Shown here: positions 15,513 to 24,782 of the stretch, in pieces
How the letters are laid out: each line of letters opens with the position of its first letter
Numbering within the stretch: the stretch's first letter is position 1
DNA from: a bacterium
GTDB taxonomy: Bacteria > Cyanobacteriota > Vampirovibrionia > Obscuribacterales > Obscuribacteraceae
DNA: 64,000 nt
Direction: 5' to 3'
Assembly: GCA_016124935.1 (NCBI GenBank)
Contig: WGMS01000014.1
Coordinates: 1-64,000, forward strand
Made by a program: the position numbers and the translations under genes
The notes under the pieces: generated by a model
The model's database searches: none
What the model was told of the DNA's origin: nothing
The model's input: only the letters and a program-made list of their open reading frames with translations

Positions 15513-17560
15513 TAGCTCTTTACTCCTGATTTTACCGGGGTCTTCTTTGCAGAAATTTGTTCTAGCTCTCTGGCATTGGCTTTCTGCCAGGCTGTTATCG
15601 CCTCCAGCAATAGTTTGTTCTCCTCTTTGGTGCCGACGGTTATCCTCACCGCTCCGTTCATAGGGTCATTTTCGACTTTGCTAGATCTGTCTCTTACAAG
15701 AATGCCTGCCTTTTTCAAATCGGCGATGAAACTTTCTTCTAATCCGGGAAGTTTTACCAGAAAGAAATTGGCGGAGCCCGGGACAATATCTAGATTCAGA
15801 GTGGAGAGGTCTTCGATAAGTTTCGCTTTTCTTTTCATCAGATCTGATGCTTCTTCGGCGACTCGGTTTTTGCAAGAGAGAAGATCCGGAGCCAGTTCTG
15901 CCACATACGAGTTGACGGAATAAGGCATACGCAGCCTGGCGATAAGCTCCAGTTTCTCCGGATCTCCTACAATGATACCCAGGCGCAGACCCGCTAAGCC
16001 CCAGGCTTTAGAAAAAGTACGGGTGACAAGGATGTTCTTGTATTTCTCTGTCAGGTCGATGGTGCTGACGTTGGCATAATCTGCATACGCTTCATCGAGC
16101 ACAAACAAAGTGCCGGGGAAGGTCTCTAGCCAGCGCTCTAAAATAGCCCTGTCTATAAGTGAACCGGTCGGATTATCGGGAGAGGCGAAGATTGCAAGCT
16201 TTATGTTCTGCTTCTTGAGCGCTTCTTCTAAGGCGTCGGTGTCATATTGCAGATTGGCTTTTACAGGAATTTCCACAAGCTCTGCCCCTGCCAGCACCAC
16301 GCTTCTTTTGATCATGGCAAAAGTCGGGGTTGAGACCAGGGCGCGGTCGCGACCGGGCTCTATGAAAGTGCTTGCGATGAGCGAGAGCGCTTCGTCGGTG
16401 CCGTTTGTAGGCAGGATGTTTTCTTTGTCCACTTCAAAGATTGAAGCTAGCTCTTTTATAAGCGGGTCGTATTCAGGATAAGAGCAATAGCCGTCGATTA
16501 CTTGAGGGGCGGTGCTCTCGTTGAAATCGAGGCGGATATAACCCCGGCGCCCTTCTTTGGGGCTTTGATAGCGGTCCATGGCCTGGACCTCTTTGCGGGC
16601 TTCGATTTTGTCGGCGACTTTCTTTTGGAAGGGGGTTGAGGTGGATACGGAGATTTGCTCGGGGGCTTGGTCTCCGGCGACGATTTTGTCCACTCGGTAT
16701 TCCAGGATGTCTCTTGCGCCCAGCCTCAAAAGTTCTGGAATCAGGTTCGACACCGTTGATTTTTCGACGGCGATTTTTACCGCATAACCTCTTTCGTTGT
16801 AGAGCCTGGCTATGGTGGGAGAGCGCATGGCAGGAAGGTTCTCGACCAGTTTCTCCAGCGCCTCTTCGTCGACGTTCATTTCTATGAGCACTCTTTCTTT
16901 GGCTTCCAGGCAGCCTTTCATGAGCATGGTCATCTCCAGCAGCTTCTTGCGTTTGACAGGATTTTCAAAAGCTTCCCGGCTGCAGACAAAGCGGGTGGTA
17001 GAGGTCAGCACTTCGTCGACGATTTTAAGTCTATTGGCGACGAGGGTGGCACCGCTTGCGGTATTGTCCACGATTATGTCGGCGTCTTCCGGCGGCAGGG
17101 CCTCGGTGGCGCCGAAAGCTCGCAAAAATATGGCGTTTTTCGAAAGCCCGTTCTTCTCTAGAAAAAGCTCGGTCAGTCTTCGGTATTCTGATGCTACCAC
17201 AAGCTTCTTGCCGGATTTTTTGAGGGCTTCGAGATCCATCTCTTCGGGCATGGCCGCTACTATGCGCACCGGGTCGAAGCCAAGATCAAGCAGCTCTATT
17301 ACGTCGGCTTCCTGCTCGATTATCCAGTCATAGCCGCAGAAGCCACAGTCGTGCCGTCCTAACTCGACCAGCTTTGGGATGTTCTGGGATTTTATCAGTT
17401 TGGTCTGAATGCCTTGGTCCGATGAACCCGGACGATAGCTGCGTCCGTTCTCGCGGTAGTTTATGCCGATGGCGCCAAGCAGGCTCATCACCCGGTCTTT
17501 TATCCTGCCGGTGGGCAGTGTCATGCGCAGTTTGTCGTTTTCGAGGTTTTGAATTTCCAT
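15512..17560 (-). CDS. hisGC: HisG-HisC fusion (ATP phosphoribosyltransferase + aminotransferase)
   Basis: A 682-residue protein joining step 1 and step 7 of histidine synthesis. Residues ~10-300 are long-form HisG: 'LRMTLPTGRI', 'DCGFCGYDWI', and 'ATEALPPEDADIIVD' followed by 'SGATL' (the phosphoribosyl site), then a C-terminal part (~220-295) like the regulatory ACT-like domain that allows histidine feedback. Residues ~335-670 are HisC, a PLP aminotransferase: 'PTNGTDEAL', 'SPDNPTG' (460-466), 'LDEAYADY', and Lys518 in 'TRTFSKAWGLAGLRLG'. Both halves keep their catalytic motifs. I know of no routine HisG-HisC fusion. It heads the operon, with an AAGG ribosome-binding site and an attenuator-like leader upstream. 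Confidence 0.92.
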   Translation of the reverse strand: MEIQNLENDKLRMTLPTGRIKDRVMSLLGAIGINYRENGRSYRPGSSDQGIQTKLIKSQNIPKLVELGRHDCGFCGYDWIIEQEADVIELLDLGFDPVRIVAAMPEEMDLEALKKSGKKLVVASEYRRLTELFLEKNGLSKNAIFLRAFGATEALPPEDADIIVDNTASGATLVANRLKIVDEVLTSTTRFVCSREAFENPVKRKKLLEMTMLMKGCLEAKERVLIEMNVDEEALEKLVENLPAMRSPTIARLYNERGYAVKIAVEKSTVSNLIPELLRLGARDILEYRVDKIVAGDQAPEQISVSTSTPFQKKVADKIEARKEVQAMDRYQSPKEGRRGYIRLDFNESTAPQVIDGYCSYPEYDPLIKELASIFEVDKENILPTNGTDEALSLIASTFIEPGRDRALVSTPTFAMIKRSVVLAGAELVEIPVKANLQYDTDALEEALKKQNIKLAIFASPDNPTGSLIDRAILERWLETFPGTLFVLDEAYADYANVSTIDLTEKYKNILVTRTFSKAWGLAGLRLGIIVGDPEKLELIARLRMPYSVNSYVAELAPDLLSCKNRVAEEASDLMKRKAKLIEDLSTLNLDIVPGSANFFLVKLPGLEESFIADLKKAGILVRDRSSKVENDPMNGAVRITVGTKEENKLLLEAITAWQKANARELEQISAKKTPVKSGVKS

Positions 17561-17610
17561 TTTGATTGCCTTATTTAGGTTTCTATTGCTTGTTGCTTGG
17601 ATTTGATGTT

Positions 17611-17640
17611 AAACAAAAGAGCCCGCCGGAGCGGGCTCTT
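17611..17640 (-). terminator. Intrinsic terminator of the his leader (attenuator)
   Basis: On the minus strand AAGAGCCCGC and GCGGGCTCTT form a perfect 10-bp stem with a TCCG loop, followed by TTTTGTTT. It lies 51 bp in front of the hisG-hisC start and 51 bp after the stop of the His-rich leader ORF, so it can only serve as a leader terminator. Confidence 0.85.
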
Positions 17641-17663
17641 GGAGTTCTTAATGCTTTTCTTGG

Positions 17664-17724
17664 TTAGTCTTTTTTTTGGTTTCAGACTAATTATCGAACC
17701 GTCATCGAGAAATTCCAGACCCGC
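17664..17724 (-). promoter_or_regulatory. Candidate antiterminator and spacer hairpin of the his attenuator
   Basis: GCGGGTCT (minus strand, 17724-17717), inside leader codons 30-32, can pair with the 5' arm of the terminator (seven base pairs with one bulged T), which would block the terminator. Between the leader stop and the terminator, TTAGTCT and AGACTAA (17684-17690 and 17664-17670) form a 7-bp hairpin. A ribosome stalled at the His codons would leave 17724-17717 free; one at the stop codon would mask it. The pairing is my reading, not a computed fold. Confidence 0.6.
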
Positions 17725-17813
17725 CATGCGGAGGAATGAAAATGATGATGGTGATGATGACCGTTGTTAAAAACGGCTGCGGCTTTTCTTGCTTTATCAA
17801 TCATCGATTTCAT
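17691..17813 (-). CDS. hisL: his operon leader peptide (hisL-like)
   Basis: A 40-codon ORF on the minus strand with His at codons 19-24 and 26 (six consecutive, then Phe, then His). Runs of His codons in a short ORF just before a his operon and a terminator are the hallmark of transcription attenuation, as in enterobacterial hisL. The sequence differs from that leader, being basic and Ala-rich before the run and having two Trp after it. There is no strong ribosome-binding site before the ATG at 17813, and a second ATG at 17804 is possible. Expression is not shown. Confidence 0.75.
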   Translation of the reverse strand: MKSMIDKARKAAAVFNNGHHHHHHFHSSAWRVWNFSMTVR

Positions 17814-17931
17814 TTCTTGGTTGTCTGCGTTCTTCTCGAAACAGAGCTCTTTTCAATGGACTGCAAAGACCATAACATCGCCCTTGCACCCGGGACAATA
17901 GTTTGCAAAGAAAACTTAAAGAGGAAGAATT

Positions 17932-18828
17932 TTAGAAATTGTGCCTTATCGTAATGGCGTCCCCGGGAAATTTACCGGGGCGCGGCAGAGGGGCAGAGTC
18001 TTTTACCGCTTCCAGGCAGGCATTGTCAAAGTCTTTATCACCGGAGCTTTTCTCCAGTTTTATATGGGCCGGTGTGCCGTCGTTTTCTACCGAGAAGGAA
18101 ACCGAGGCGTGGCCTGTTTTTTTATTGCCGACACCGCTTCTTTTGATGCCTTTGCTCAAGCGCTTTTCGATTTTATACATATAACGGTCATAGTCTATGA
18201 CAGGCTCGTAAGAGACCCTGACGCCGCGGCTGTCTTTGTCCAGGATCAGATTGAGCGGGGCAAACGGCGGCTTCTCGACCTTTTTAAGCTCTTTGACAGA
18301 ATTTAAAAAAGCCTTGCCTGCTCTGGAATCGGGGCTGCCGGTCTGCCTCGGGTTCAAGAGCCCTCCTTCTTCGTCTACCGTCAGACGCAGTTCGCAATGT
18401 TCGGTGCTTTTCTTTGTGGATTCATCGAGAGAGGCCGCTATGGAATGCCCTACCGAATCACAATAGGGACTGAGGGTCCTGGTCGAGTAGGAGAGGGCGT
18501 AGAGATTGCGCAGGCGGGCTTCGGAGCGCAGCCTTGCTCTGATGCCTTCCAGCAGTTCATTCAAGCGCTCTTTCAAGGTGGGACTCTTATAGGCGCCCCG
18601 GGAGACTTCTTTTTCTATGTCATCAAAAGGCTTGGTGAAGACGCCGGTGTCAGGGTGGCTGAGCTCATTCAAGAGGCGCTTGATCTCGCTGCGCTGCTTA
18701 CGATAGGGACCATCGGCAAGCTCCGGGCGGCTGTGGCTCTCGCCTGCCAGGGCGCCTGCCGGGGCGAAAACTGCCCCTATAACAGGTGCTGCCGCTATCC
18801 ATAAAGTAATCAGATCTCGTTTTTTCAT
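17932..18828 (-). CDS. Secreted protein with TonB C-terminal-like domain
   Basis: A 298-residue protein with a signal peptide (residues 1-28, ending 'AGALAG'). The middle is charged and helical. Residues ~215-298 resemble the TonB/TolA C-terminal fold: 'YKIEKRLSKGIKRSG', 'HASVSFSVENDGTPAHIKLEKSSGDKDFDNACLEAV' (read as two adjoining strands and a helix), and a final beta strand. TonB domains couple inner-membrane energy to outer-membrane receptors, but here the N-terminal anchor looks like a cleavable signal and there is no ExbB/ExbD nearby, so the role is open. It lies just upstream of the his leader on the same strand, about 120 bp away. Confidence 0.6.
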   Translation of the reverse strand: MKKRDLITLWIAAAPVIGAVFAPAGALAGESHSRPELADGPYRKQRSEIKRLLNELSHPDTGVFTKPFDDIEKEVSRGAYKSPTLKERLNELLEGIRARLRSEARLRNLYALSYSTRTLSPYCDSVGHSIAASLDESTKKSTEHCELRLTVDEEGGLLNPRQTGSPDSRAGKAFLNSVKELKKVEKPPFAPLNLILDKDSRGVRVSYEPVIDYDRYMYKIEKRLSKGIKRSGVGNKKTGHASVSFSVENDGTPAHIKLEKSSGDKDFDNACLEAVKDSAPLPRPGKFPGDAITIRHNF

Positions 18829-18977
18829 ACTAGAGTTTTACCACAAGAATTCCATATATCAGGTGACCCTGGGGAAAACCCTGAAGAGTGACACGGATTT
18901 TAGGCGTGGCACTAAGCTGGCGAAATGATGTCATAATAAGAGTCTTACTGAGTTTGTGCGGCGGCGGATTTGCTTCG

Positions 18978-20201
18978 ATGACCGGTCATCAAAAGAACAG
19001 TTTTTTTTCTGGAACTTCCTTTAGTAAGGTGATTGTGGCGCTGGCTCTTCTTGCCCTTGCGACGACGGCGGTTAATATGCCGTCTTCTGTGCGGGCAGAG
19101 GAGCCGGCTTCCACCCAGTCTTCCACTGAGTCTGTCACCGTGGCTGTTCCGGTCGAGAAGAAAGAGTCTTCGGGCTCTGTCACGCCGCTTGCTTTTGACG
19201 AATACACAGAAGAGGAGACCGCCGCCAGCGCCGATCTGTCACAGAATGAGGCTATCCGGCATTATGAAGCGGCTCATTTTTATATGTCCAGGTGGAACCC
19301 GGAGATGGCTGAAGTAGAGTTGCGTTCTGCCATTATGTATCTACCTGACATGAAAGTCGCCCACCGAGATTACTGTCTGGTGGCGCTTTTGCGGGCAAAG
19401 CCCCTGCGCGCCCTGGCAGAGTTCATGATGGTGGTCGGTCTCGGTGACCCTATACCGCTATCCGATGAGCAGAAGAAGTCCCTGCGGGAGGAAGCTGCCG
19501 GTCTGCACTATAACAAGGGGCTGGAGCATGCTTCGGCCAATCGCTGGCGCGAGGCTATCACAGAATTGCTCTGGGCTAAGAAATATACCCCTCTCGATCC
19601 TGCCGTGCATCGCTCCCTTGCTTTCGCCTATGCTTCCAACAAGCAGTTCGATCACGCCCAAGAAGAGTATCAGGCAACGCTCGACCTCGACCCCCATGAT
19701 GGTCTTGCCCATGCCGACTATGCCATTTTTCTCTCGGAGAAAGGTAAGCATAAAAATGCCTATGACCAGATGAAGATGGCGGTAGCCAACAACCCCGATG
19801 TGGCGGCGCTGCATGTGGACCTTGGCTGGATGGCGGAATCAAGGGGTGATTTCGGCGAGGCCGCCGGCGAGTTTGACCGGGCGGTGCAGTTGCTGCCGGA
19901 GCAGCCATCGCTCTGGACTCAGCTGGGCAATGTCCGGGTGAAAGCCGGCGATAGAGAAGGGGCGAAGAGCGCCTTTGAGAAGGCTCTTGCTCTGGACAAG
20001 GATAATGAAGCGGCGGCCAAGGGGCTGGCGGCGCTAGAGCCCGCGTCGACCACGGCTAAAGATTCTGAAGTATTAGAAGCTTCAGAAGATTCGGCAATCT
20101 CTGGCGAGAATGTCACCGGCGACGGTGCCCAGCCTAATTCTAGTTCTAGTTCTAATTCTAAATCCGATGCCCGTCCGCTTACGCCCTTGAAGAAAAAGTA
20201 G
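18978..20201 (+). CDS. Secreted TPR protein
   Basis: The frame is open from 18888, but the ATG at 18978 puts a signal peptide (hydrophobic core 'VIVALALLALATTAV', end near 'VRAEE') at the N-terminus, so I prefer it (407 residues). After a Ser/Thr/Glu-rich linker come about six tetratricopeptide repeats, e.g. 'AVHRSLAFAYASNKQFDHAQEEY', whose paired helices form a protein-binding groove. The tail is disordered (poly-Ser/Asn, 'PLTPLKKK'). It is probably a periplasmic scaffold. Partners are unknown. Confidence 0.7.
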   Translation: MTGHQKNSFFSGTSFSKVIVALALLALATTAVNMPSSVRAEEPASTQSSTESVTVAVPVEKKESSGSVTPLAFDEYTEEETAASADLSQNEAIRHYEAAHFYMSRWNPEMAEVELRSAIMYLPDMKVAHRDYCLVALLRAKPLRALAEFMMVVGLGDPIPLSDEQKKSLREEAAGLHYNKGLEHASANRWREAITELLWAKKYTPLDPAVHRSLAFAYASNKQFDHAQEEYQATLDLDPHDGLAHADYAIFLSEKGKHKNAYDQMKMAVANNPDVAALHVDLGWMAESRGDFGEAAGEFDRAVQLLPEQPSLWTQLGNVRVKAGDREGAKSAFEKALALDKDNEAAAKGLAALEPASTTAKDSEVLEASEDSAISGENVTGDGAQPNSSSSSNSKSDARPLTPLKKK

Positions 20202-20461
20202 GCGACGCTATTTAAAGCCTCCGGCAGTTGAATCTAGAAGGCTTTTGAGATATTTCGCTTTGTGGTACTTTCGTGGTCTGCTCGCCCTGGCGTTGATTTC
20301 TAAAAGTCAGGGAAAGGAAGCAGTCGATGCGATTGCGTTTTTGCCAGCAGGTTATATGCGCTGGTCCGGGATATTGGACAGATTGCCGACGAATCATTTC
20401 TGATTCCGACGCATTATTTGGAATATCGGCGAAATTAATGCCTTTCTTCGTAAAACTCCCC
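20202..20461. other. Intergenic region without a recognised feature
   Basis: About 260 bp between the TPR gene and the promoter below. There is no credible ORF, RNA motif or terminator that I can support. Confidence 0.4.
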
Positions 20462-20490
20462 CTGACGGACCGCAGCGCTCTATATATGAT
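20462..20490 (+). promoter_or_regulatory. Probable promoter
   Basis: CTGACG (20462-20467) and TATGAT (20485-20490) are separated by 17 bp, about 34 bp before the ATG of the following gene. Confidence 0.45.
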
Positions 20491-20523
20491 CTAGATCACT
20501 GAATTCAGTTTATTTTGATCGCG

Positions 20524-21765
20524 ATGACAGAACAGTTCTTTGAACAACCCGATAAGAAGCAGCCGACGCCCGATCTAATCGGGGCGGAGCACAAGCCTGT
20601 ATCCCTGCTCTCGGTGAGCGATGTGGATATGAAGATTGATAATGTCATTCGAATCAGCTCTCAAGATGACGGTAGCTACAGGCAGCTCTCCGGCTTCGAA
20701 AAAGCCTGGGATGCGGGCACCGGTGCCCTGTCGGAGGCGCCGTCGGCTTACTTTCGCGAGCTGCGCCGAGATTTCACCGAGGACCCGGGCAATCTTGCTT
20801 TTAATGTCGGTACAGGCGCTGCGGTGGGCTTTGGCGCCACCGGTTTGCTCAAGGCTGCTCCGAAGCGGGGCAAATATGTGCTCGGTGGGCTGGTAGCCCT
20901 CCAGGCGGTGCATTACGGCGCCCGGACCATAGACTATCTGGCGGAAGCCACAGGGCTCGAGTCTCGCCAGGATAGAGACAGGCTGGTCGCCCGGGGGGCC
21001 GACGCCATCGCCCGGGAAGGGGTGATTCTCACCGAAGCCACCCCCGGGGCAATGCTGGGCGGATTCGGCGCTGTTCGTGCTTTTGGCAAGCCCCGACTTT
21101 TTGTCGAGGGCGAGCAGTTTGTGAACAGGCAGTGGGCTTTCAACGGGCCGGGCAGCCGCAGGCTTTCGCCCGATATCAAACAGCCCGGCGGCAAGATAGA
21201 CGCCCTTAAACTAAACGACTCTTTCGGCGGCGGGCTCGCCGACGCCGACCTGTCTTACGAAGTAGCGCGCTCGGCTAATTTGTTTACCATGAAGCAGACC
21301 CGGCCTATAACGGGCTCTGCGACCAGACCGGAGGTCAATAGAGGCTTTTTAGAGAAGGTCGGTGACGTCAGCCAGCACAGTCATCTGCCGGATGCTCCTG
21401 CCGGGCATCTGCCTTCATTGCACGATGTCTCCGCCACCCGTCACCTGGGCATTATCAACCAGGGCGATAAGACAACTTTTTATATCGGCAAGATGCAGGA
21501 ATTCGAAGGGCTGCTAGCCCGGGGGCTTACGCCCGAGGACATCCGCCTGCCTGTACAGGGGCTGACCCTGGACCGCTCCGGTGCTATCCCCACTGCCACG
21601 CTCTTTGAAAGCCAGGCTCTATCTGCATCATCGTCATCCGGCCATGGAGCCGGCAGCAGGATGCTCTTCGAGAACCGGGTGGATTTCCTTGAAGCCGAAA
21701 AGGCGCTCAGATCGCTCGATCTGGGCAATGCCTGGGCCCAGCTCAAGTCTTTGAAAAGCCGCTAG
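20524..21765 (+). CDS. Hypothetical protein with glycine-rich hydrophobic segment
   Basis: A 413-residue protein from the ATG at 20524 (the in-frame TTG at 20515 is less likely). No family is recognised. Residues ~95-125 form a Gly/Ala-rich hydrophobic stretch ('FNVGTGAAVGFGATGLLKAA') and a second helix ('YVLGGLVALQAVHYGARTIDYL') follows, compatible with membrane association. The C-terminal half is polar, with 'HLPSLHDVSATRHLGIINQGDKTTFYIGK' as two adjoining beta-like pieces. There is no signal peptide. It has its own promoter and stands alone, before yjbQ. Confidence 0.55.
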   Translation: MTEQFFEQPDKKQPTPDLIGAEHKPVSLLSVSDVDMKIDNVIRISSQDDGSYRQLSGFEKAWDAGTGALSEAPSAYFRELRRDFTEDPGNLAFNVGTGAAVGFGATGLLKAAPKRGKYVLGGLVALQAVHYGARTIDYLAEATGLESRQDRDRLVARGADAIAREGVILTEATPGAMLGGFGAVRAFGKPRLFVEGEQFVNRQWAFNGPGSRRLSPDIKQPGGKIDALKLNDSFGGGLADADLSYEVARSANLFTMKQTRPITGSATRPEVNRGFLEKVGDVSQHSHLPDAPAGHLPSLHDVSATRHLGIINQGDKTTFYIGKMQEFEGLLARGLTPEDIRLPVQGLTLDRSGAIPTATLFESQALSASSSSGHGAGSRMLFENRVDFLEAEKALRSLDLGNAWAQLKSLKSR

Positions 21766-22006
21766 ATTAGATAAGAGCCAGTTTAAATAATGCGACTTCT
21801 TAATAATGGAAAGCGCTGCCCTGACCGGGTTTTGGGCGCAGCGGGCAGTGCCTGGCAGCGCCGACTCTTTTCGATTTTCCAAAATAGTTTATTATTTTCG
21901 AGTCCGGGCTTCCATAGATGCATCCAGGGGATATATCCCCGTGCCTGTCTATTGCCGGGACCTCGTCCATCTCACTTATGTGGTTATAACACCAGGAGTT
22001 TCGCCA

Positions 22007-22438
22007 GTGCCAGTAGCCGATGCCTTGAAGGCGCACACCAAGTATCTCTGGTTCGATACCAAGAAACGTCGCGAGTACATTTGCATAACCAACGACGTGG
22101 ATCAGTTCCTCCAGGAAAGTGGTATCAAAGAAGGTTTCATTCTAGTATCAGCAATGCACATCACCGCCGGTGTCTATATAAATGATCTCGAGAACGGCTT
22201 GATCAAAGACATAGACAACTGGCTCGAAGAGCTTGCTCCGGTCAATCCCGATTATCACCATCATAATACCGGAGAAGACAACGGAGACGCGCATCTAAAG
22301 CGGATTCTCATCAATCATCAGGTGATGGTGCCGGTTACCGAAGGCAAGCTCGATCTTGGTCCATGGGAGCAGATCTTCTATGCCGAGTTCGATGGTCAAC
22401 GCAAGAAGCGAGTCATTTTGAAAGCAATAGGCATGTAG
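22007..22438 (+). CDS. yjbQ: YjbQ/UPF0047 family protein
   Basis: A 143-residue protein of the UPF0047 family, annotated in some genomes as a secondary thiamine-phosphate synthase from complementation data. Core motifs: '[20 protein letters not shown]', '[12 protein letters not shown]', '[12 protein letters not shown]', '[18 protein letters not shown]'. The frame is open from 21806, but that would add 67 non-homologous residues. The GTG at 22007 has AGGAG 8 bp upstream and gives the normal family length. It lies 37 bp before glnN and is probably co-transcribed with it. Confidence 0.88.
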   Translation: MPVADALKAHTKYLWFDTKKRREYICITNDVDQFLQESGIKEGFILVSAMHITAGVYINDLENGLIKDIDNWLEELAPVNPDYHHHNTGEDNGDAHLKRILINHQVMVPVTEGKLDLGPWEQIFYAEFDGQRKKRVILKAIGM

Positions 22439-22475
22439 CTATCGCTCTAGTAAGAGTTTTAAAAGGGGAAAGTCC

Positions 22476-24743
22476 ATGACAGTTAAATTCAATGAGTCCG
22501 GAGTGATTAGTACAACTAGAGGAAGTGGAATGGGTTACAGCAACTCGAGAACGGAAGCTAAACAGATTATCCGGGGACGTTCTCCGGTGAAGGGGTCGGT
22601 GGATTTTGCCCAGACGCCTATTTCCGAGATTTTCGGATGCAACGTTTTCAATCGCAACGTGATGAGAACCCTGCTTCCCAAGAATGTTTTCAAAGCGCTG
22701 GTGCGTTGTCTCGATGAGGGAGAGGCTCTCGACCCATCGATGGCGGATATAGTGGCAAACGCCATGAAAGACTGGGCTATCTCGAAAGGAGCTACCCACT
22801 TCACCCACTGGTTCCATCCCATGACCGGTAACACCGCCGAGAAGCATGATTCATTTCTGGTTACTGGAATTCACGAAGGAGAGACCATTCTAGAATTCGC
22901 CGGCAAACACCTTATTCAAGGCGAGCCCGATGCCTCCAGCTTTCCTTCCGGTGGGATGCGCTCTACTTTCGAGGCTCGCGGCTATACCGGCTGGGACCCT
23001 ACCAGTCCGGCTTTTTTGCAGGAGAGCACCAACGGCAAGACCCTGTGTATTCCGACGGTATTCTGCTCTTATGGAGGGCAGGCACTAGATAAGAAGACAC
23101 CCTTGCTTCGGTCGCTGGAAGCTCTCGATAATGAAGCTTCGCGTCTTTTGCGGGTGATAGGCAATTCCGATGTCAAAAGAGTCGTCTCGACTGTGGGCGC
23201 CGAACAAGAATATTTCCTGGTGGACGAAGCCTTTTATCTGGCCCGTCCGGACCTTATTAACTGCGGCAAAGCCCTCTTTGGTGCAAGACCCCCCAAAGGT
23301 CAGGAGATGGAAGATCATTACTGGGGTTCCATCAAAGAGCGTGTGCTTGCTTTCATGATGGACGCCGAAGGTGAGCTCTATAAGCTGGGCGTGCCGGTCA
23401 AGACCCGTCACAACGAGGTTGCCCCGGCTCAGTTCGAGGTCGCGCCGGTTTTCGAGTTGGCTAATACCGCCTGCGATCACAACATGCTACTTATGGAGGT
23501 CTTCCGCAAGACCGCCAAAAAACATGGTCTGCGCTGCCTTTTCCACGAAAAACCTTTTAGTGGCGTGAACGGAAGCGGTAAGCACAACAACTGGTCATTG
23601 GCCGACGACAAGGGCAACAACTTGCTCGACCCCGGACATACCCCCCATTCCAATACTCAGTTCCTGGTGATTCTAACCACCGTGGTGCGCGCTGTGCATA
23701 AATACGGCGAGCTTCTCAGAACCAGCATCGCCAGCGCCGGCAATGACGACAGGCTGGGTGCCAACGAGGCACCGCCGGCGATTATGAGTATCTATCTGGG
23801 TCAGACCCTGACCGAGATTGTCGAAGCCCTGATAGAAGGCAAAAGGACCTTGATAGGCCCCGGCGACAAAGAGGCTGTGCAGTCCGGTGTGCGGGTGCTG
23901 CCCGACCTGCCGCGCGATGACTCCGACCGCAACCGGACCTCTCCGTTTGCTTTCACCGGAAACAAATTCGAGTTCCGCGCTCTGGGTGCCTCCGACTCTA
24001 TCGCCTTTCCGAACACCGTCCTCAATACCATGGTGGCTGACTCCATGCGTTTTGTGGCCGATGAGATTGAAGCGCTGGTTAAAAAAGGCAAGGATCTCAG
24101 CACCGCCATCGAAGAGGTGGTGCGTGATACTTTGAAGGCTCATAAAGCGATTCTGTTCCACGGTGACAACTACTCGGAAGAGTGGCTTCTGGAAGCGGAG
24201 AGAAGAGGGCTGCCTCACCTGCGCAATACGGTAGAAGCCCTTCCTGTGATAGTCAGGGATGACACCCGGGAACTCTTCGATCGCTTCTCTGTCTTGAAAG
24301 AGGACGAGCTGGTCGGCCGTTATAACATCGAAGTGGCCTCTTTCTGCAAAACCATTAACATAGAAAGACAGCTCTGCAAGAACATCGCCAACACCATTAT
24401 CTTGCCTGCCTGTGTCGAGTATCAGAACAGACTGGCCACCGCCATCATCCAGACAAGAGCCGCGATTGCCAGTGTCAACCTGAAAGAGGAAGAGGAGTTG
24501 CTGGCTGATCTAACCGATAAGATAGGCGCTTTGCGCCAGGCCATAAAGCGTCTGGAAGCCTCCGAGGATAGCAACGGCAAAAGCTCTGAGGATGCCGATC
24601 AGTACATTCTGGCTAAGTTCTATCAGGCAGAGGTAGTACCGGCTATGGCTGCTGTTCGCGAAGTGGCCGACGAGCTGGAGCTGGTGGTGGACGATTCGCT
24701 CTGGCCGCTGCCCAAGTTCCGCGAGATGCTCTATATCTACTAA
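22476..24743 (+). CDS. glnN: Type III glutamine synthetase GlnN
   Basis: A 755-residue glutamine synthetase of the large GSIII type, which condenses ammonia and glutamate with ATP in the cytosol. Typical elements: 'ATHFTHWFHPMTGNTAEKHDSF', read in two pieces around the metal site, 'FPSGGMRSTFEARGYTGWD' region, 'GAEQEYFLVD' (metal-binding Glu), 'RHNEVAPAQFEVAPVFE', 'NGSGKHNNWS' (ATP/metal), and 'FRALGASDSIAFPNTVLNT'. GSIII is found in cyanobacteria and Bacteroidetes, among others. AAAGGGG precedes the ATG. No nitrogen-regulator binding site was recognised. An intrinsic terminator follows. Confidence 0.95.
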   Translation: MTVKFNESGVISTTRGSGMGYSNSRTEAKQIIRGRSPVKGSVDFAQTPISEIFGCNVFNRNVMRTLLPKNVFKALVRCLDEGEALDPSMADIVANAMKDWAISKGATHFTHWFHPMTGNTAEKHDSFLVTGIHEGETILEFAGKHLIQGEPDASSFPSGGMRSTFEARGYTGWDPTSPAFLQESTNGKTLCIPTVFCSYGGQALDKKTPLLRSLEALDNEASRLLRVIGNSDVKRVVSTVGAEQEYFLVDEAFYLARPDLINCGKALFGARPPKGQEMEDHYWGSIKERVLAFMMDAEGELYKLGVPVKTRHNEVAPAQFEVAPVFELANTACDHNMLLMEVFRKTAKKHGLRCLFHEKPFSGVNGSGKHNNWSLADDKGNNLLDPGHTPHSNTQFLVILTTVVRAVHKYGELLRTSIASAGNDDRLGANEAPPAIMSIYLGQTLTEIVEALIEGKRTLIGPGDKEAVQSGVRVLPDLPRDDSDRNRTSPFAFTGNKFEFRALGASDSIAFPNTVLNTMVADSMRFVADEIEALVKKGKDLSTAIEEVVRDTLKAHKAILFHGDNYSEEWLLEAERRGLPHLRNTVEALPVIVRDDTRELFDRFSVLKEDELVGRYNIEVASFCKTINIERQLCKNIANTIILPACVEYQNRLATAIIQTRAAIASVNLKEEEELLADLTDKIGALRQAIKRLEASEDSNGKSSEDADQYILAKFYQAEVVPAMAAVREVADELELVVDDSLWPLPKFREMLYIY

Positions 24744-24782
24744 TTGCCCCTGCAATATTGGTAGAGAGAAAAAACTGAATCT

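Noticed and set aside
21806..22006. N-terminal extension of yjbQ
   Set aside because: It lacks homology to the family, and a GTG with a good AGGAG site at 22007 gives the usual length.
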